Shown here: piece after piece, positions 29,030 to 40,449 of the stretch
Numbering within the stretch: the first letter of the stretch is position 1
How the letters are laid out: each line of letters opens with the position of its first letter
NCBI GenBank assembly: GCA_963783865.1
Contig: CAWAPD010000003.1
Coordinates: 62,001 to 126,000 of the forward strand
Direction: 5' to 3'
Length of the DNA stretch: 64,000 bases
From: CAWAPD01 sp963783865
Lineage (GTDB): Bacteria; Actinomycetota; Thermoleophilia; UBA2241
Translations under genes and position numbers: made by a program
The notes under the pieces: model-generated
What the model was told of the DNA's origin: nothing
The model's input: the letters and a program-made list of their open reading frames with translations, nothing else
Databases searched by the model: none

Positions 29030-30376
29030 CTAGCGCGCGATCGAGTGCGTCAGCGTGACCGGCCCCAGCAGCTGCGACTCGTAGTAGTTGGCGCGGTTCC
29101 CCGAGTCGAGCACGTCCAGCAGGCGCGGGTCGCCGAGCTCGCTGTAGGCCTGGGCGAAGCGGGGCACGTCGACGCTGGCGTTGACCGAGTCGTACGGGTT
29201 GGGCGAGTGCAGGGCGTCGGGCCCGAAGAACTTCGCCAGGTACAGCCAGGTGGCGCGCAAGCGCTCGCGATAGGTCGTCAGCGTCCCGTAGCCGAGGTTC
29301 TCGCCCATCTCTGCCAGCGTCGAGCCGAGGCGCGCGTTGTACGTGCAGTAATCGAGGGTGCCGCCGCGGCCCTTGATCGCCGACTTGTAGATGTGGGACT
29401 GCGGCGCCGGGGTGGTGCCCATCTTGTCGCCGTCGTTCTTCGACGTCAGCGAATGATCGAGCGTGTTGTCGACGCGCAGCACGTTGTCCTTGTCGCCGTA
29501 GACCCGGTACACCGTCGCCGTGTCGCCGACGTCGGCGGCCATGGCCGCGATCGCGGCGTCCATGAGCATGGAGAAGTCGCCGCCGATGATCGTGTCGGTA
29601 TAGCGGATGGTGAGGCTCGAGTCCCAGCCATAGGCGATGCGCCGGGTGGACCCCGACCTGACGGCCTGGTCCCCGGAGGTCTCCTTCTCGCAGTTCCGCA
29701 GGGCGGCGATGAACTTCGTGAAGTACGCGGCGACCGCGGCCCGGTCGCCCGTGCTCCAGAGCGGCGAGTCGTACGTGAGGTCGTAGGCGTAGGCCAGCGA
29801 GAAGGCGCCCGGGGACTGCATCTGGCCGGTGTCGCAGGAGTCGTACGTCGTGAGGTCGGACGGCGTGTTGCCGTGCGCCCAAGCGAGGATGAACTGCCGC
29901 GCCTTGGCCGCGTACTTCTCGTCGCCGGTCAGCGCGTAGGCGATGGCGAGGTTGCGGGTGAACGAGCCGTCGGGCGTGAGGGTGTTGTCGAAGACGGTGT
30001 GGATGTCGGGGTCGCCGCCGCGGAAGGGGCCGGGGTAGACGTTGGGCGTCGCCGCCAGGGCCACCCTGACGCGGCCGCCGAGGAACGTGGTCCAGGCGCC
30101 GTACTCGGGCTGGAGCTGGGCCGCGATGCGGGCCCTGATCCGGGCTGCCTGGTCGGCGGTCAAGATCAGGAACGGATGGACGGCGGGGAGCGCCGGAGCC
30201 GCCGCCGGCACGACCGGACGCGTCGCCGGGCGTGTCCATCTGGTCGTCGGGCCGTTGACGAACGGCTTCGGCAGCTTCAGCGTGCGTGACGAGGTGACGG
30301 CGGAAGCCGGCGCCGCCAGCGCCAGCAGCGCGAAGCACGTGACCGCGAGGAGCCCACCTGTCCGCCGGAGACCCAT
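29030..30376 (-). CDS. Secreted alginate-lyase-like polysaccharide lyase
   Basis: A 448-residue protein with a signal peptide (MGLRRTGGLLAVTCFALLAL then AAPASA). After a Pro-rich linker the core starts at HPFLILTADQAARIRARIA, typical of the alpha-toroid alginate lyase/heparinase group, with NLAIAYALTGDEKYAAKARQ as a characteristic helix pair and YGWDSSLT later. Such enzymes trim or turn over acidic polysaccharides outside the cell. Its position next to the polysaccharide operon suggests a role in maturing or degrading that polymer. The family call is from pattern only; substrate is unknown. Confidence 0.72.
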   Translation of the reverse strand: MGLRRTGGLLAVTCFALLALAAPASAVTSSRTLKLPKPFVNGPTTRWTRPATRPVVPAAAPALPAVHPFLILTADQAARIRARIAAQLQPEYGAWTTFLGGRVRVALAATPNVYPGPFRGGDPDIHTVFDNTLTPDGSFTRNLAIAYALTGDEKYAAKARQFILAWAHGNTPSDLTTYDSCDTGQMQSPGAFSLAYAYDLTYDSPLWSTGDRAAVAAYFTKFIAALRNCEKETSGDQAVRSGSTRRIAYGWDSSLTIRYTDTIIGGDFSMLMDAAIAAMAADVGDTATVYRVYGDKDNVLRVDNTLDHSLTSKNDGDKMGTTPAPQSHIYKSAIKGRGGTLDYCTYNARLGSTLAEMGENLGYGTLTTYRERLRATWLYLAKFFGPDALHSPNPYDSVNASVDVPRFAQAYSELGDPRLLDVLDSGNRANYYESQLLGPVTLTHSIAR

Positions 30377-30511
30377 ACGGGATGAGTCGGCACTCCCCGG
30401 GGGACCTTGAGGACGTACGGGCTAATGCGTTGCCCGCTCAGACGACGGACTCGCGGGCGACGGGACAGGCCGGCGGGAACGAGCGGCAGCCGCCACCCGG
30501 CGGCGACGGGA

Positions 30512-32065
30512 TCAGTAGTAGCCGGAGTAGCGGTAGGAGTCGCGGCCGGAGTGGGTCACGCCCGACACGACGAGCCCGATGCTGCGGGCGGGTATTCGCT
30601 CGAGGAACTGCGCGATCTCGGTGAGCATGCGGCGCGTCGTGTCCTCGAGCTTGACCAGGACGATGACGCCGTCGACCACGCCCCCCATCGCCACCGCGTC
30701 GCCCACCGCGAGCATCGGCGGGGCGTCGACCAGGACGTAGTCGTTCTCGTCGCGCAGCCGGTCGAGCACCTCGCTGAGCTGGCGTGACGTGACGATCTCG
30801 CCGGGGTTGGGCGGCAGGGGCCCCGCGGTGAGCAGGCGGAGCTCGAGACCGTCGGGCCCCGACGGCGCCGGCGACCGCCGGGCGTCGCTGGTGGTCAGGA
30901 CCGCGGGGTCTTCTCTGAACGTCATCACTCGCAAGGCCTCGTCGAGGGTCGCGGCGCCGGCCACGACCGACGTGACGCCGAGGGTGTTGGGCACCTTGAA
31001 GTAGGTGTGCAGCGAGGGCCGCCGCAGGTCACCCTCGATCACGGCCACACGCTTGCCGGTGCGCAGCAGCGCGATCGCGAGGTTGGCGATCGTCGTCGAC
31101 TTGCCCTGACCGGGCAGCGGGCTCGTGACGAGGATCGACTTGAGGTCGCGGTTGAAGTTCATGAAGTCGATGTTGGTGCGCAGGCGCCGGTACGCTTCGG
31201 AGGTCGGGTTGCGGGGGTCCTCGAGGGTGACGATCCGGCCGTCGCCGCGCATCGAGCGCGGCAGCATGTCGATGGTGCCGAGGATCGGGATGGTGGTCAG
31301 CGACTCGAGCTCCTCGACCGTGTGGATCTTCACGTCCAGCGCCTCGCGCAAGAACGCCAGGCCGACGCCGAGGATGAGCCCGGCGAACGCCGCCAGGGCG
31401 GCGTCGCGCTTCGGCCGCGGGCTCGCCGGCGCCGACGGCGCCTGGGCTGCGTCGCCCACCGAGACGCCGCCGGTTGTCATCGTCCTGAGGATCTGGAGCT
31501 CGTTGGCCTGGGCCAGCAACGTGTCGTAGACGGGCGACGTCGGCTTGGTCGCCACGAGTTGTGCCTTGTTCTGTTTGATCGCCTCGTCGAGCGCCGACAG
31601 CTGCTGCAGCTTGCGCCACGCGACGAACTGATCGGCGAACGCGTTGGCGAGAGTAGCCGCCTGGCTGGGCGTGGGGCGCGTCGCAGTGACGTCGATGACG
31701 TTGCTGCTGGTGTTGGGGGCCGCGGTGACACTCTTCGCGAGCTGGCCCGCGGAGTCGCTCCAGCCGAGCTGCGTCTTGACCAGCTGTGCGATCTGGGGCG
31801 TGGCGATGAAGGTCGCCAGGGTGGAGACCTGCCGTTGGTCGACCGTCTGGCTGCCGAGGTTCGTGCCCAGCGCGGCGTTGACGGCCGTCGACTGGCTCTC
31901 GACCATGATGCGCGCGGAGGCGGCGTAGGTCTTCGCCTGGGACAGTGAGAGCACGAGCGAGATCGCCGGCACCACGACGACGCAGGCGATGACGATGAGC
32001 TTGCGCCGCCAGAGGACCTGGAGGTAGTGCCTCAACTCGAATGTTGACTGTGTCTGCTGTCCCAT
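30512..32065 (-). CDS. Polysaccharide chain-length regulator fused to tyrosine autokinase (BY-kinase)
   Basis: A 517-residue Wzc-like protein controlling polymer length and export. It has a Wzz-type domain between two membrane helices (about 21-42 and 222-240). The cytoplasmic kinase domain has Walker A at 319-323 (GQGKS), Walker A' VIEGDLRRP near 342, and Walker B YVLVDAPP. It ends in a tyrosine cluster SYRYSGYY (Tyr511, 513, 516, 517), the usual autophosphorylation tail. Adaptor and kinase on one chain is the proteobacterial arrangement, also seen in some actinobacteria. It is separated by only 15 bases from the upstream GT87-like gene. Confidence 0.93.
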   Translation of the reverse strand: MGQQTQSTFELRHYLQVLWRRKLIVIACVVVVPAISLVLSLSQAKTYAASARIMVESQSTAVNAALGTNLGSQTVDQRQVSTLATFIATPQIAQLVKTQLGWSDSAGQLAKSVTAAPNTSSNVIDVTATRPTPSQAATLANAFADQFVAWRKLQQLSALDEAIKQNKAQLVATKPTSPVYDTLLAQANELQILRTMTTGGVSVGDAAQAPSAPASPRPKRDAALAAFAGLILGVGLAFLREALDVKIHTVEELESLTTIPILGTIDMLPRSMRGDGRIVTLEDPRNPTSEAYRRLRTNIDFMNFNRDLKSILVTSPLPGQGKSTTIANLAIALLRTGKRVAVIEGDLRRPSLHTYFKVPNTLGVTSVVAGAATLDEALRVMTFREDPAVLTTSDARRSPAPSGPDGLELRLLTAGPLPPNPGEIVTSRQLSEVLDRLRDENDYVLVDAPPMLAVGDAVAMGGVVDGVIVLVKLEDTTRRMLTEIAQFLERIPARSIGLVVSGVTHSGRDSYRYSGYY

Positions 32066-32080
32066 GTGCTCCCTAGTATC

Positions 32081-33526
32081 CTAGCGGTTCTTCCCCCGTT
32101 GCGGGGCGCCTAGTCTCGAAGTGTTGCGCAGGGGCTCCGCTGGCAGTCGCCAGAGCTCGACGAGGCTGAGCGCGAACGCCGCCGCCAGCAGGATGTTCCG
32201 GCCGATGACCACGAGCAGCGGGCCGGTCTCCATGTCGACGAACTTCCAGTAGTACTTCGGGAACTCGATGTGCGTGAGCACGAGCACCCCGATCAGCAGG
32301 CCGCCCAGCACCGGGCGGCGCACGATGACGAGCGCGATGGCCGGCAGGGTCCAGATGAAGTACTGGGGCGAGAGGACCTTGCCGAACACGAGAAAGGCGA
32401 GGACCAGCGCCAGGACGGCCAGCGGAACGTCCTGGGGCGTCGCGCGCAGCGTCTCGCGCCGGCGCCAGATGAGCCAGTACACGAGCCCAAGGCCGGCGAT
32501 CAACAGGACGCTGTCGGCCTTGGCCACGGCGTCGGTCCCCCTGGCGGCGATGAACTGGGAGCCGTAGCTGTTACCGGTCTCGATCCAGATCCAGCCGAAC
32601 AGGTGGCCGATCCAGTACGGGGTCCCGGCCACGCTCTCGAGCTGCAGCGGGCGGTGCAGGTGATACGAGAAGACGTGCCAGAGGCCCTTGATCGCGGCGG
32701 TGCCGCGCACGGCGTAGTAGAGGAACGGGAGGATGGCCGCGAGCGTGAACAGGACGAAGGTCCAGATGATCGTCCGCCGCCGCCAGGCGAGGACGAACAC
32801 CAGCGGCAGCAGGATGACCGGCGTGAGCTTGAGCGCGAAGCCGATGCCGAGCACGAGCCCGGCCCACTCCCAGCGCCGGGCGGCCAGCAGCAGGAGCGCG
32901 GCCGCGAACACGCAGGCCACGACCGCGTCGTAGCGGTTGGCGGTGATGGCCCCGAGTGCGAGCACGAGGCCACCGTAGGCGGCCGCCACGATCCACGCCT
33001 GGCGGCCGCGCCAGAGCCTTGTCGCGGCCGCCGCCGTGAGGGCGCCGGCGGCCGTCGAGGCGATCATCATCTCGAAGGCGAACTGGCGCGCGTAGGTCAA
33101 CCAGCCGCCAGTGGTCGTCTCGGTGGCCGGCGTCATCCAGGCGCCGTTGCCGAGGACCTTGGCCGGCAGCAGGAACACCGGGACGGCCAGCGGCGGGTAC
33201 TCGAGCGCGAGCTTGAGGTACGGCGTCTGCCCGTTGACCATCGACAGGGCGTACTGCCAGTAGATGTAGGTGTCCGAGACGTCGAAGAACTGGTAGGGCC
33301 ACTCGTGGCCGCCGAACATGATGCGGTCGTAGAGGACGTACCACATCAGCCACCAGACAGCTGCCTGGACGGCGACGGCGAGGCCGATGACGGCGATCAG
33401 GCGGACGGCGGACCAGGATGCGGCAGGCGCATCCTCTGTCGCGGCCGGCACGGCCACCGCGCCGGCCGCCTTGGTAGGGGGCGCGGCGGCGGCTGCGCCG
33501 CCGCGCCCCCTACGACTGCGACTCAC
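32081..33526 (-). CDS. GT87-like membrane glycosyltransferase (mannosyltransferase type)
   Basis: A 481-residue protein with about 12 hydrophobic helices. The first extracytoplasmic loop contains SDTYIYWQYALSMVNGQTPY and LEYPPLAVPVFLLPAKV, characteristic of GT-C enzymes of the GT87/DUF2029 group that use polyprenyl-phosphate sugars. The N-terminus before ASWSAVRLIAVIG is Ala/Arg-rich and partly encoded by a terminator-like hairpin, so the true start may lie downstream of 33526. The annotated frame overlaps the upstream gtrA-like gene by 17 bases. Confidence 0.8.
   Translation of the reverse strand: MSRSRRGRGGAAAAAPPTKAAGAVAVPAATEDAPAASWSAVRLIAVIGLAVAVQAAVWWLMWYVLYDRIMFGGHEWPYQFFDVSDTYIYWQYALSMVNGQTPYLKLALEYPPLAVPVFLLPAKVLGNGAWMTPATETTTGGWLTYARQFAFEMMIASTAAGALTAAAATRLWRGRQAWIVAAAYGGLVLALGAITANRYDAVVACVFAAALLLLAARRWEWAGLVLGIGFALKLTPVILLPLVFVLAWRRRTIIWTFVLFTLAAILPFLYYAVRGTAAIKGLWHVFSYHLHRPLQLESVAGTPYWIGHLFGWIWIETGNSYGSQFIAARGTDAVAKADSVLLIAGLGLVYWLIWRRRETLRATPQDVPLAVLALVLAFLVFGKVLSPQYFIWTLPAIALVIVRRPVLGGLLIGVLVLTHIEFPKYYWKFVDMETGPLLVVIGRNILLAAAFALSLVELWRLPAEPLRNTSRLGAPQRGKNR
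33475..33512. terminator. 17-bp-stem hairpin overlapping a gene junction
   Basis: Arms 33475-33491 and 33496-33512, loop GCTG. The right arm includes the stop codon of the GtrA-like gene, and the stem codes for the Ala-rich N-terminus of the next gene on the minus strand. It may attenuate transcription between them. Confidence 0.65.
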
Positions 33527-34052
33527 GGAAGCTCCACAGCTTGTTGGCCACGAAGTTGACGGGCATCACCGTGACGATCGCCAGGAGCTGGCTCGCGAGG
33601 AGGCTGAGTCCGATCTGGGCATGACACAGCCAGAATACCGTGAGGTTGCCGGCGTAGGCGACCACGCTGACGGTGAAGAACTTCGGCAGCTCCCGCGCGA
33701 CGGGGTTGCCGGAACGGAACGTCCACCAGCGGTTGAGATAGTAGTTGGTGAACACCGACACGACGAAGCCGCAGAGGTTGGCCAGGTACCCGGCGGCGCG
33801 GGCGATGTCGCCGGTGTGCTTGAACACGATCTCGCCGCTGTAGTGGCGGACGTCGGCGAAGGAGTGGACGTCGCCGGCCACGGCCACCCACAGGAGCAGC
33901 GTGAGCGTGAACACGACGAGGTTCACGACGACGCCGCTGATGCCGACCAGCGCGAACTTCAGGAACTGCTTGACGCTCTCGTTCAGACCACGGTCCATGG
34001 CCATCCGGGTCGAGACGGAAGGATGCCCGGGCGGGCCGGGCAGGGCCATCAT
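33510..34052 (-). CDS. GtrA-like membrane protein
   Basis: Up to 180 residues with four hydrophobic helices; QFLKFALVGISGVVVNLVV and FVVSVFTNYYLNRWWTF are typical of the GtrA family, which helps move polyprenyl-linked sugars across the membrane. The annotated start gives a Pro-rich leader; the internal ATG codons at MAMDRGLNES are better candidates because the family begins close to the first helix. It fits the adjacent GT87-like enzyme, which would use the flipped lipid-linked donor. Confidence 0.82.
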   Translation of the reverse strand: MMALPGPPGHPSVSTRMAMDRGLNESVKQFLKFALVGISGVVVNLVVFTLTLLLWVAVAGDVHSFADVRHYSGEIVFKHTGDIARAAGYLANLCGFVVSVFTNYYLNRWWTFRSGNPVARELPKFFTVSVVAYAGNLTVFWLCHAQIGLSLLASQLLAIVTVMPVNFVANKLWSFRESQS

Positions 34053-34094
34053 ACGTGAAGGGTGGGGGTCGACAAAGCCGCTACCTCCGCGCCC

Positions 34095-34143
34095 AGAGCG
34101 GCGCCATGAGCCGCCGCGGCGCCGAGAGCGGCGCCATGAGCCG
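34095..34143 (+). repeat. 19-bp direct repeat in an intergenic gap
   Basis: Identical 19-base copies at 34095-34113 and 34125-34143 lie between the minus-strand HAD phosphatase stop and the GtrA-like start. Period is 30 bases. No gene or promoter function is evident. Confidence 0.8.
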
Positions 34144-34152
34144 ACGCCCCGC

Positions 34153-34881
34153 TCATCCGCGTGAGGTCATCCACGCCGCCACCGCTTCACGGGCGCCGGT
34201 GAAGTCGTCGAACGGGACGAACGCGATGCCCTCCTCGGCGCAGAGGCGGGCCAGCGTGTCGCGGGCGAAGACCAGGCCGGCCTCGCGAGCCATGCACAGG
34301 TCCGAGACGCCGTCGCCGAAGACGACGACGGCGTCTCCCGGCCGGCGCAGATCGCGCGCGAGGCCGCCCTTGCAGCTGTCGGGGCCGCAGCGCGGGCAGT
34401 CGCCCAGCCGCCAGTCGAACTCGACGCGGTACGGCGGGCCCCCGTCCGCGCCCGAGCCGATCAGCTCGCTGGCGTGCAACTCGACCGGCGGCAGGGCGAA
34501 CCGCCGCCAGACCTCCTCGATCGCCTCGCGCACGCCGGCGCTGACCACGACGACGCGGCCGCCGGCGGCCGTCACGGCGCCGGCGAAGCCGGCGAACCCC
34601 GGCCGTGGCTCGGCCGCGTCGACCATCGTCGCCAGCACCTCGCGGCGCGGCGCCGTGATCAGCCCCATCTGCCGGCTGAAGCAGGCGGCGTGGCTGAGCT
34701 CGCCGCGCCGCGACGCCTCCTCGAACGGCCACCAGGCGTCGCCGGTGAACCGCCGCAGCGCGACCTCGTTGCACTCGCGCGTGGTGATCGTGCCGTCGTA
34801 GTCGAGCAGCACGAGCAGCCGGGACCAGTCGGGGAGCGGGTCGGAGGGGGAGCGGGCGGGGGTGGCCGGAACGGACGTCAT
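34153..34881 (-). CDS. HAD-family phosphatase (MtnX/phosphoserine-phosphatase-like)
   Basis: A 242-residue haloacid-dehalogenase phosphatase. Motif I is LLDYDGTIT (the catalytic DxDGT), motif II is VVVVSAGVREAI, and motif III/IV is VVFGDGVSDLCMA. The C1 cap is helical and includes WWPFEEASRRGELS. A CPRCGPDSCKGG segment contains three cysteines that could bind metal, as seen in some MtnX-like proteins. The substrate could be a phosphosugar, phosphoserine or methionine-salvage intermediate; the sequence does not decide. It is divergent from ileS. Confidence 0.78.
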   Translation of the reverse strand: MTSVPATPARSPSDPLPDWSRLLVLLDYDGTITTRECNEVALRRFTGDAWWPFEEASRRGELSHAACFSRQMGLITAPRREVLATMVDAAEPRPGFAGFAGAVTAAGGRVVVVSAGVREAIEEVWRRFALPPVELHASELIGSGADGGPPYRVEFDWRLGDCPRCGPDSCKGGLARDLRRPGDAVVVFGDGVSDLCMAREAGLVFARDTLARLCAEEGIAFVPFDDFTGAREAVAAWMTSRG

Positions 34882-34921
34882 CTCCCGGCCATTCTACATA
34901 CGGGCGCCCGCGAGCGTCTGC

Positions 34922-34927
34922 TACAAT
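34922..34927 (+). promoter_or_regulatory. Probable -10 box of ileS
   Basis: TACAAT at 34922-34927 is five of six to the consensus and lies 84 bases before the ileS start. No clear -35 box is visible. The leader contains a GC-rich inverted segment, but no T-box specifier or antiterminator consensus was found. Confidence 0.4.
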
Positions 34928-35010
34928 CGGTGCCCGGAGCAGGCTCGAGGCTGCGCAGCCGCAGCCCGGGCGTCTGGAGCCGCCCCCCGCGTCAGGAGAG
35001 TGAGCAGCAC

Positions 35011-38274
<3,264 letters not shown>

Positions 38275-38287
38275 GGGGAACAAGGCG

Positions 38288-38998
38288 ATGAGCGACCGCG
38301 ACGCCGTCCAGAGCGATCCGACCATCAAGCTCGTCGTGCAGCTGGCCGAGCCGGCCGCCGACGACCGCGTGCTCGACGTCGGCACCACCGTCGGCGCGCT
38401 TGCCTTTGCCCTGCACGGGATCGTGACCGAGGTCGAGGCGGTCGACGACCGCCAAGATACGATCGACGAGGCCCTGCGGCTGCAGTCGACGCTCGCCGTC
38501 ACGGGCATCCGCTTCTCGCGCGCCGACCTCTACGCGCTGCCCTTCCCCGACGACGCGTTCTCGCTGGTCGTCTGCCGCAACACCATCCACCGCTTCCGCG
38601 AGCCGGTGGAGGCGCTGCGAGAGATGGCGCGCGTCATGCGCCCCGGCGGACGCCTGGTCCTGAGCGACGTGGTCGTCAGCGAGGCGCTCGACCGGCCGGT
38701 CAACGAGCTCGCCCGCCTGGCCGACTCGGGCCACCGCCGGCACTGCCTGCACGACGAGTTCGTGGACCAGTTCGAGAAGGCCGGCCTCAAGGTGACGGCC
38801 GAGAAGCAGGACCGCTCCACCGTCGACCTCGAGTTCTGGCTCGAGGCGGCGGCGGTCGACCACGGTCACGCCGGCATGGTGCGCGCCCGCCTGCAGGAGT
38901 TCCCCCTCAAGGTGCAGAGCGCCCTCGACCTGGTCGTCGCCGACCGGCTGGTGTCGTTCAGCTACGACGTGATCGCCTTCAGGCTCGAGCGGGCCTGA
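38288..38998 (+). CDS. Class I SAM methyltransferase-like protein with altered glycine loop
   Basis: A 236-residue protein of the UbiE/type-11 methyltransferase fold. VLDVGTTVGALAFAL takes the place of the usual DxGxGxG loop, so two of the three glycines are replaced. Downstream blocks are normal: DLYALPFPDDAFSLVVCRNT, HRF and MRPGGRLVLSDVVV. It may still bind SAM or may use a different ligand. ATG 38288 follows AGGGGGAACAAGG thirteen bases after ileS, so the two are probably co-transcribed. Its stop is one base from the convergent trxA stop. Confidence 0.78.
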   Translation: MSDRDAVQSDPTIKLVVQLAEPAADDRVLDVGTTVGALAFALHGIVTEVEAVDDRQDTIDEALRLQSTLAVTGIRFSRADLYALPFPDDAFSLVVCRNTIHRFREPVEALREMARVMRPGGRLVLSDVVVSEALDRPVNELARLADSGHRRHCLHDEFVDQFEKAGLKVTAEKQDRSTVDLEFWLEAAAVDHGHAGMVRARLQEFPLKVQSALDLVVADRLVSFSYDVIAFRLERA

Positions 38999-38999
38999 C

Positions 39000-39314
39000 C
39001 TACCCCAGCCAGTCGCCCAGCTCTTCGATCAGCTTCTGCTTGTTCAGGGCGCCGACGATGCGCCGCTTGAGCTGGCCGCCGTCGAAGGCGAGGAGGGTGG
39101 GGATGTTCATCACCTCGAAACTCTGCGCGACCTGCGGGCTCTCGTCGACGTTCAGCTTGACGAACGCCACCTCCGGGTGCTGCGCGGCGATCTCGGCCAG
39201 GACGGGCTCGACCACGCGGCACGGGCCGCACCACTCCGCCCAGAAGTCGACCAGCACCTTGCCCGGCGCGTCGAGCACGGTCGTCTTGAAGGTGTCCTGC
39301 GTGACTGCGTCCAA
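39000..39314 (-). CDS. trxA: Thioredoxin
   Basis: A 104-residue thioredoxin with the redox motif WCGPC (Cys29, Cys32) and the cis-proline loop NIPTLLAFDGG. The start is TTG 39314, supported by GGAGGGG on the minus strand just upstream; the open frame continues 5' without family similarity. It follows trxB on the same strand, with a 20-bp-stem hairpin between them that could lower read-through. It supplies reducing power for reductases such as ArsC. Confidence 0.95.
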   Translation of the reverse strand: MDAVTQDTFKTTVLDAPGKVLVDFWAEWCGPCRVVEPVLAEIAAQHPEVAFVKLNVDESPQVAQSFEVMNIPTLLAFDGGQLKRRIVGALNKQKLIEELGDWLG

Positions 39315-39337
39315 CGTTCCCCTCCGTGTGAAGTGAC

Positions 39338-39381
39338 GGGCGCGGGGGCGGCGGCGCGGGCGCGCCGCCGCCCCCGCGCCC
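39338..39381. terminator. 20-bp perfect GC hairpin between trxB and trxA
   Basis: Arms 39338-39357 and 39362-39381 with loop GGGC; all pairs match. It sits directly after the trxB stop and before the trxA ribosome binding site. No T-tract on either strand. Confidence 0.75.
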
Positions 39382-40449
39382 CTACTCGTCGCCCAAGCGG
39401 GCCTGCTGCCGGCCTTCGGCGTGCGCGTACGGGTCCTTCGCGACCTCTTCCGCGCAGTGCGTGGTCGTCGCCGCGGTCGGGCACGGGAGGGCGTCGAGGT
39501 ACTTCTCGGCCTCGATCGCGGCCAGCGCGCCCTCGCCGACGGCGTTGGCGATCTGCTTGATGCGTCCGGCACGGGCGTCGCCGCAGGCGAACAGGCCCGC
39601 GCGGCTGGTCATCAGCCGCTCGTCGGTCAGGATGTAGCCGCCCTCGGTCAAGTCGATCAGGTCCTTGACGAGGGCCGTGTTCGGCGTCTGCCCCACGTAG
39701 AAGAAGACGCCGTCGACCGGCAGGGTGCCGGTCGTGTGGTCGAGCACGTTCTCGGTGTCGACCCCTACGACCTTCGTGTCGCCGTCGATGCGGTTGACGA
39801 CCGTGTTCCAGACGAAGTGCATGCGGGGGTTGGCGAAGGCCCGCTCCTGGGCGATCTGCGCCGCCCGCAGCTCGTCGCGGCGATGGATGACGTAGACGTC
39901 GCTGGCGAAGCGAGCGAGGAAGAGGCCCTCCTCGACCGCCGAGTCGCCGCCGCCGATCACGGCCACGCGCTTGTCGCGGTAGAGGGCCGCGTCGCAGGTG
40001 GCGCAGTACGACACGCCGCGGCCGAGGAACTCGGCCTCGCCGGGCACGCCCAGCTTGCGGGCCTCGACGCCCGGCGAGAGGATGACCGCCCGCGCGTGGA
40101 TCCGGTCCTCGTCGGTCACGACGACCCAGGTGTCGTCGGGCTGGGGCTCGATGGCCTCGACGGTCGTGATCTCGCGCAGGTCGGCGCCGAACTGCGTGGC
40201 CTGCCGCTTCATCAGGTCGCCGAGGTCCCACCCGGAGATGCCGTCGGGGAACCCCGGGAAGTTCTCGATGCGTTCGGTGATCGCCATGATGCCGCCGGCC
40301 GTGTTGCGCTCGAGCACGACGGTGCTCAGGCGGGCGCGCGCCGAGTAGATGGCGGCGGTCATGCCGCCGGGCCCGGCGCCGACGATGGCGACGTCGTAGA
40401 GGTCGGCGCCCTCGGGCGTGCGGAGGGGCGGCGTCTGGCTGTCGGTCAT
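39382..40449 (-). CDS. trxB: Thioredoxin reductase
   Basis: A 355-residue flavoprotein that reduces thioredoxin with NADPH. The FAD site is VAIVGAGPGGMTAAIYSARA, the redox motif is CATC (Cys149, Cys152), the NADPH site is VAVIGGGDSAVEEG followed by HRRDELRA, and the FAD-closing block is GLFACGDARAG. A 30-residue C-terminal tail with a lone Cys in THCAEEV is unusual. ATG 40449 overlaps the asd stop by four bases, giving an operon lysC-asd-trxB-trxA. Confidence 0.95.
   Translation of the reverse strand: MTDSQTPPLRTPEGADLYDVAIVGAGPGGMTAAIYSARARLSTVVLERNTAGGIMAITERIENFPGFPDGISGWDLGDLMKRQATQFGADLREITTVEAIEPQPDDTWVVVTDEDRIHARAVILSPGVEARKLGVPGEAEFLGRGVSYCATCDAALYRDKRVAVIGGGDSAVEEGLFLARFASDVYVIHRRDELRAAQIAQERAFANPRMHFVWNTVVNRIDGDTKVVGVDTENVLDHTTGTLPVDGVFFYVGQTPNTALVKDLIDLTEGGYILTDERLMTSRAGLFACGDARAGRIKQIANAVGEGALAAIEAEKYLDALPCPTAATTTHCAEEVAKDPYAHAEGRQQARLGDE

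Noticed and set aside
34882..35010. T-box riboswitch upstream of ileS
   Set aside because: The leader is short and shows no specifier loop or conserved antiterminator sequence.
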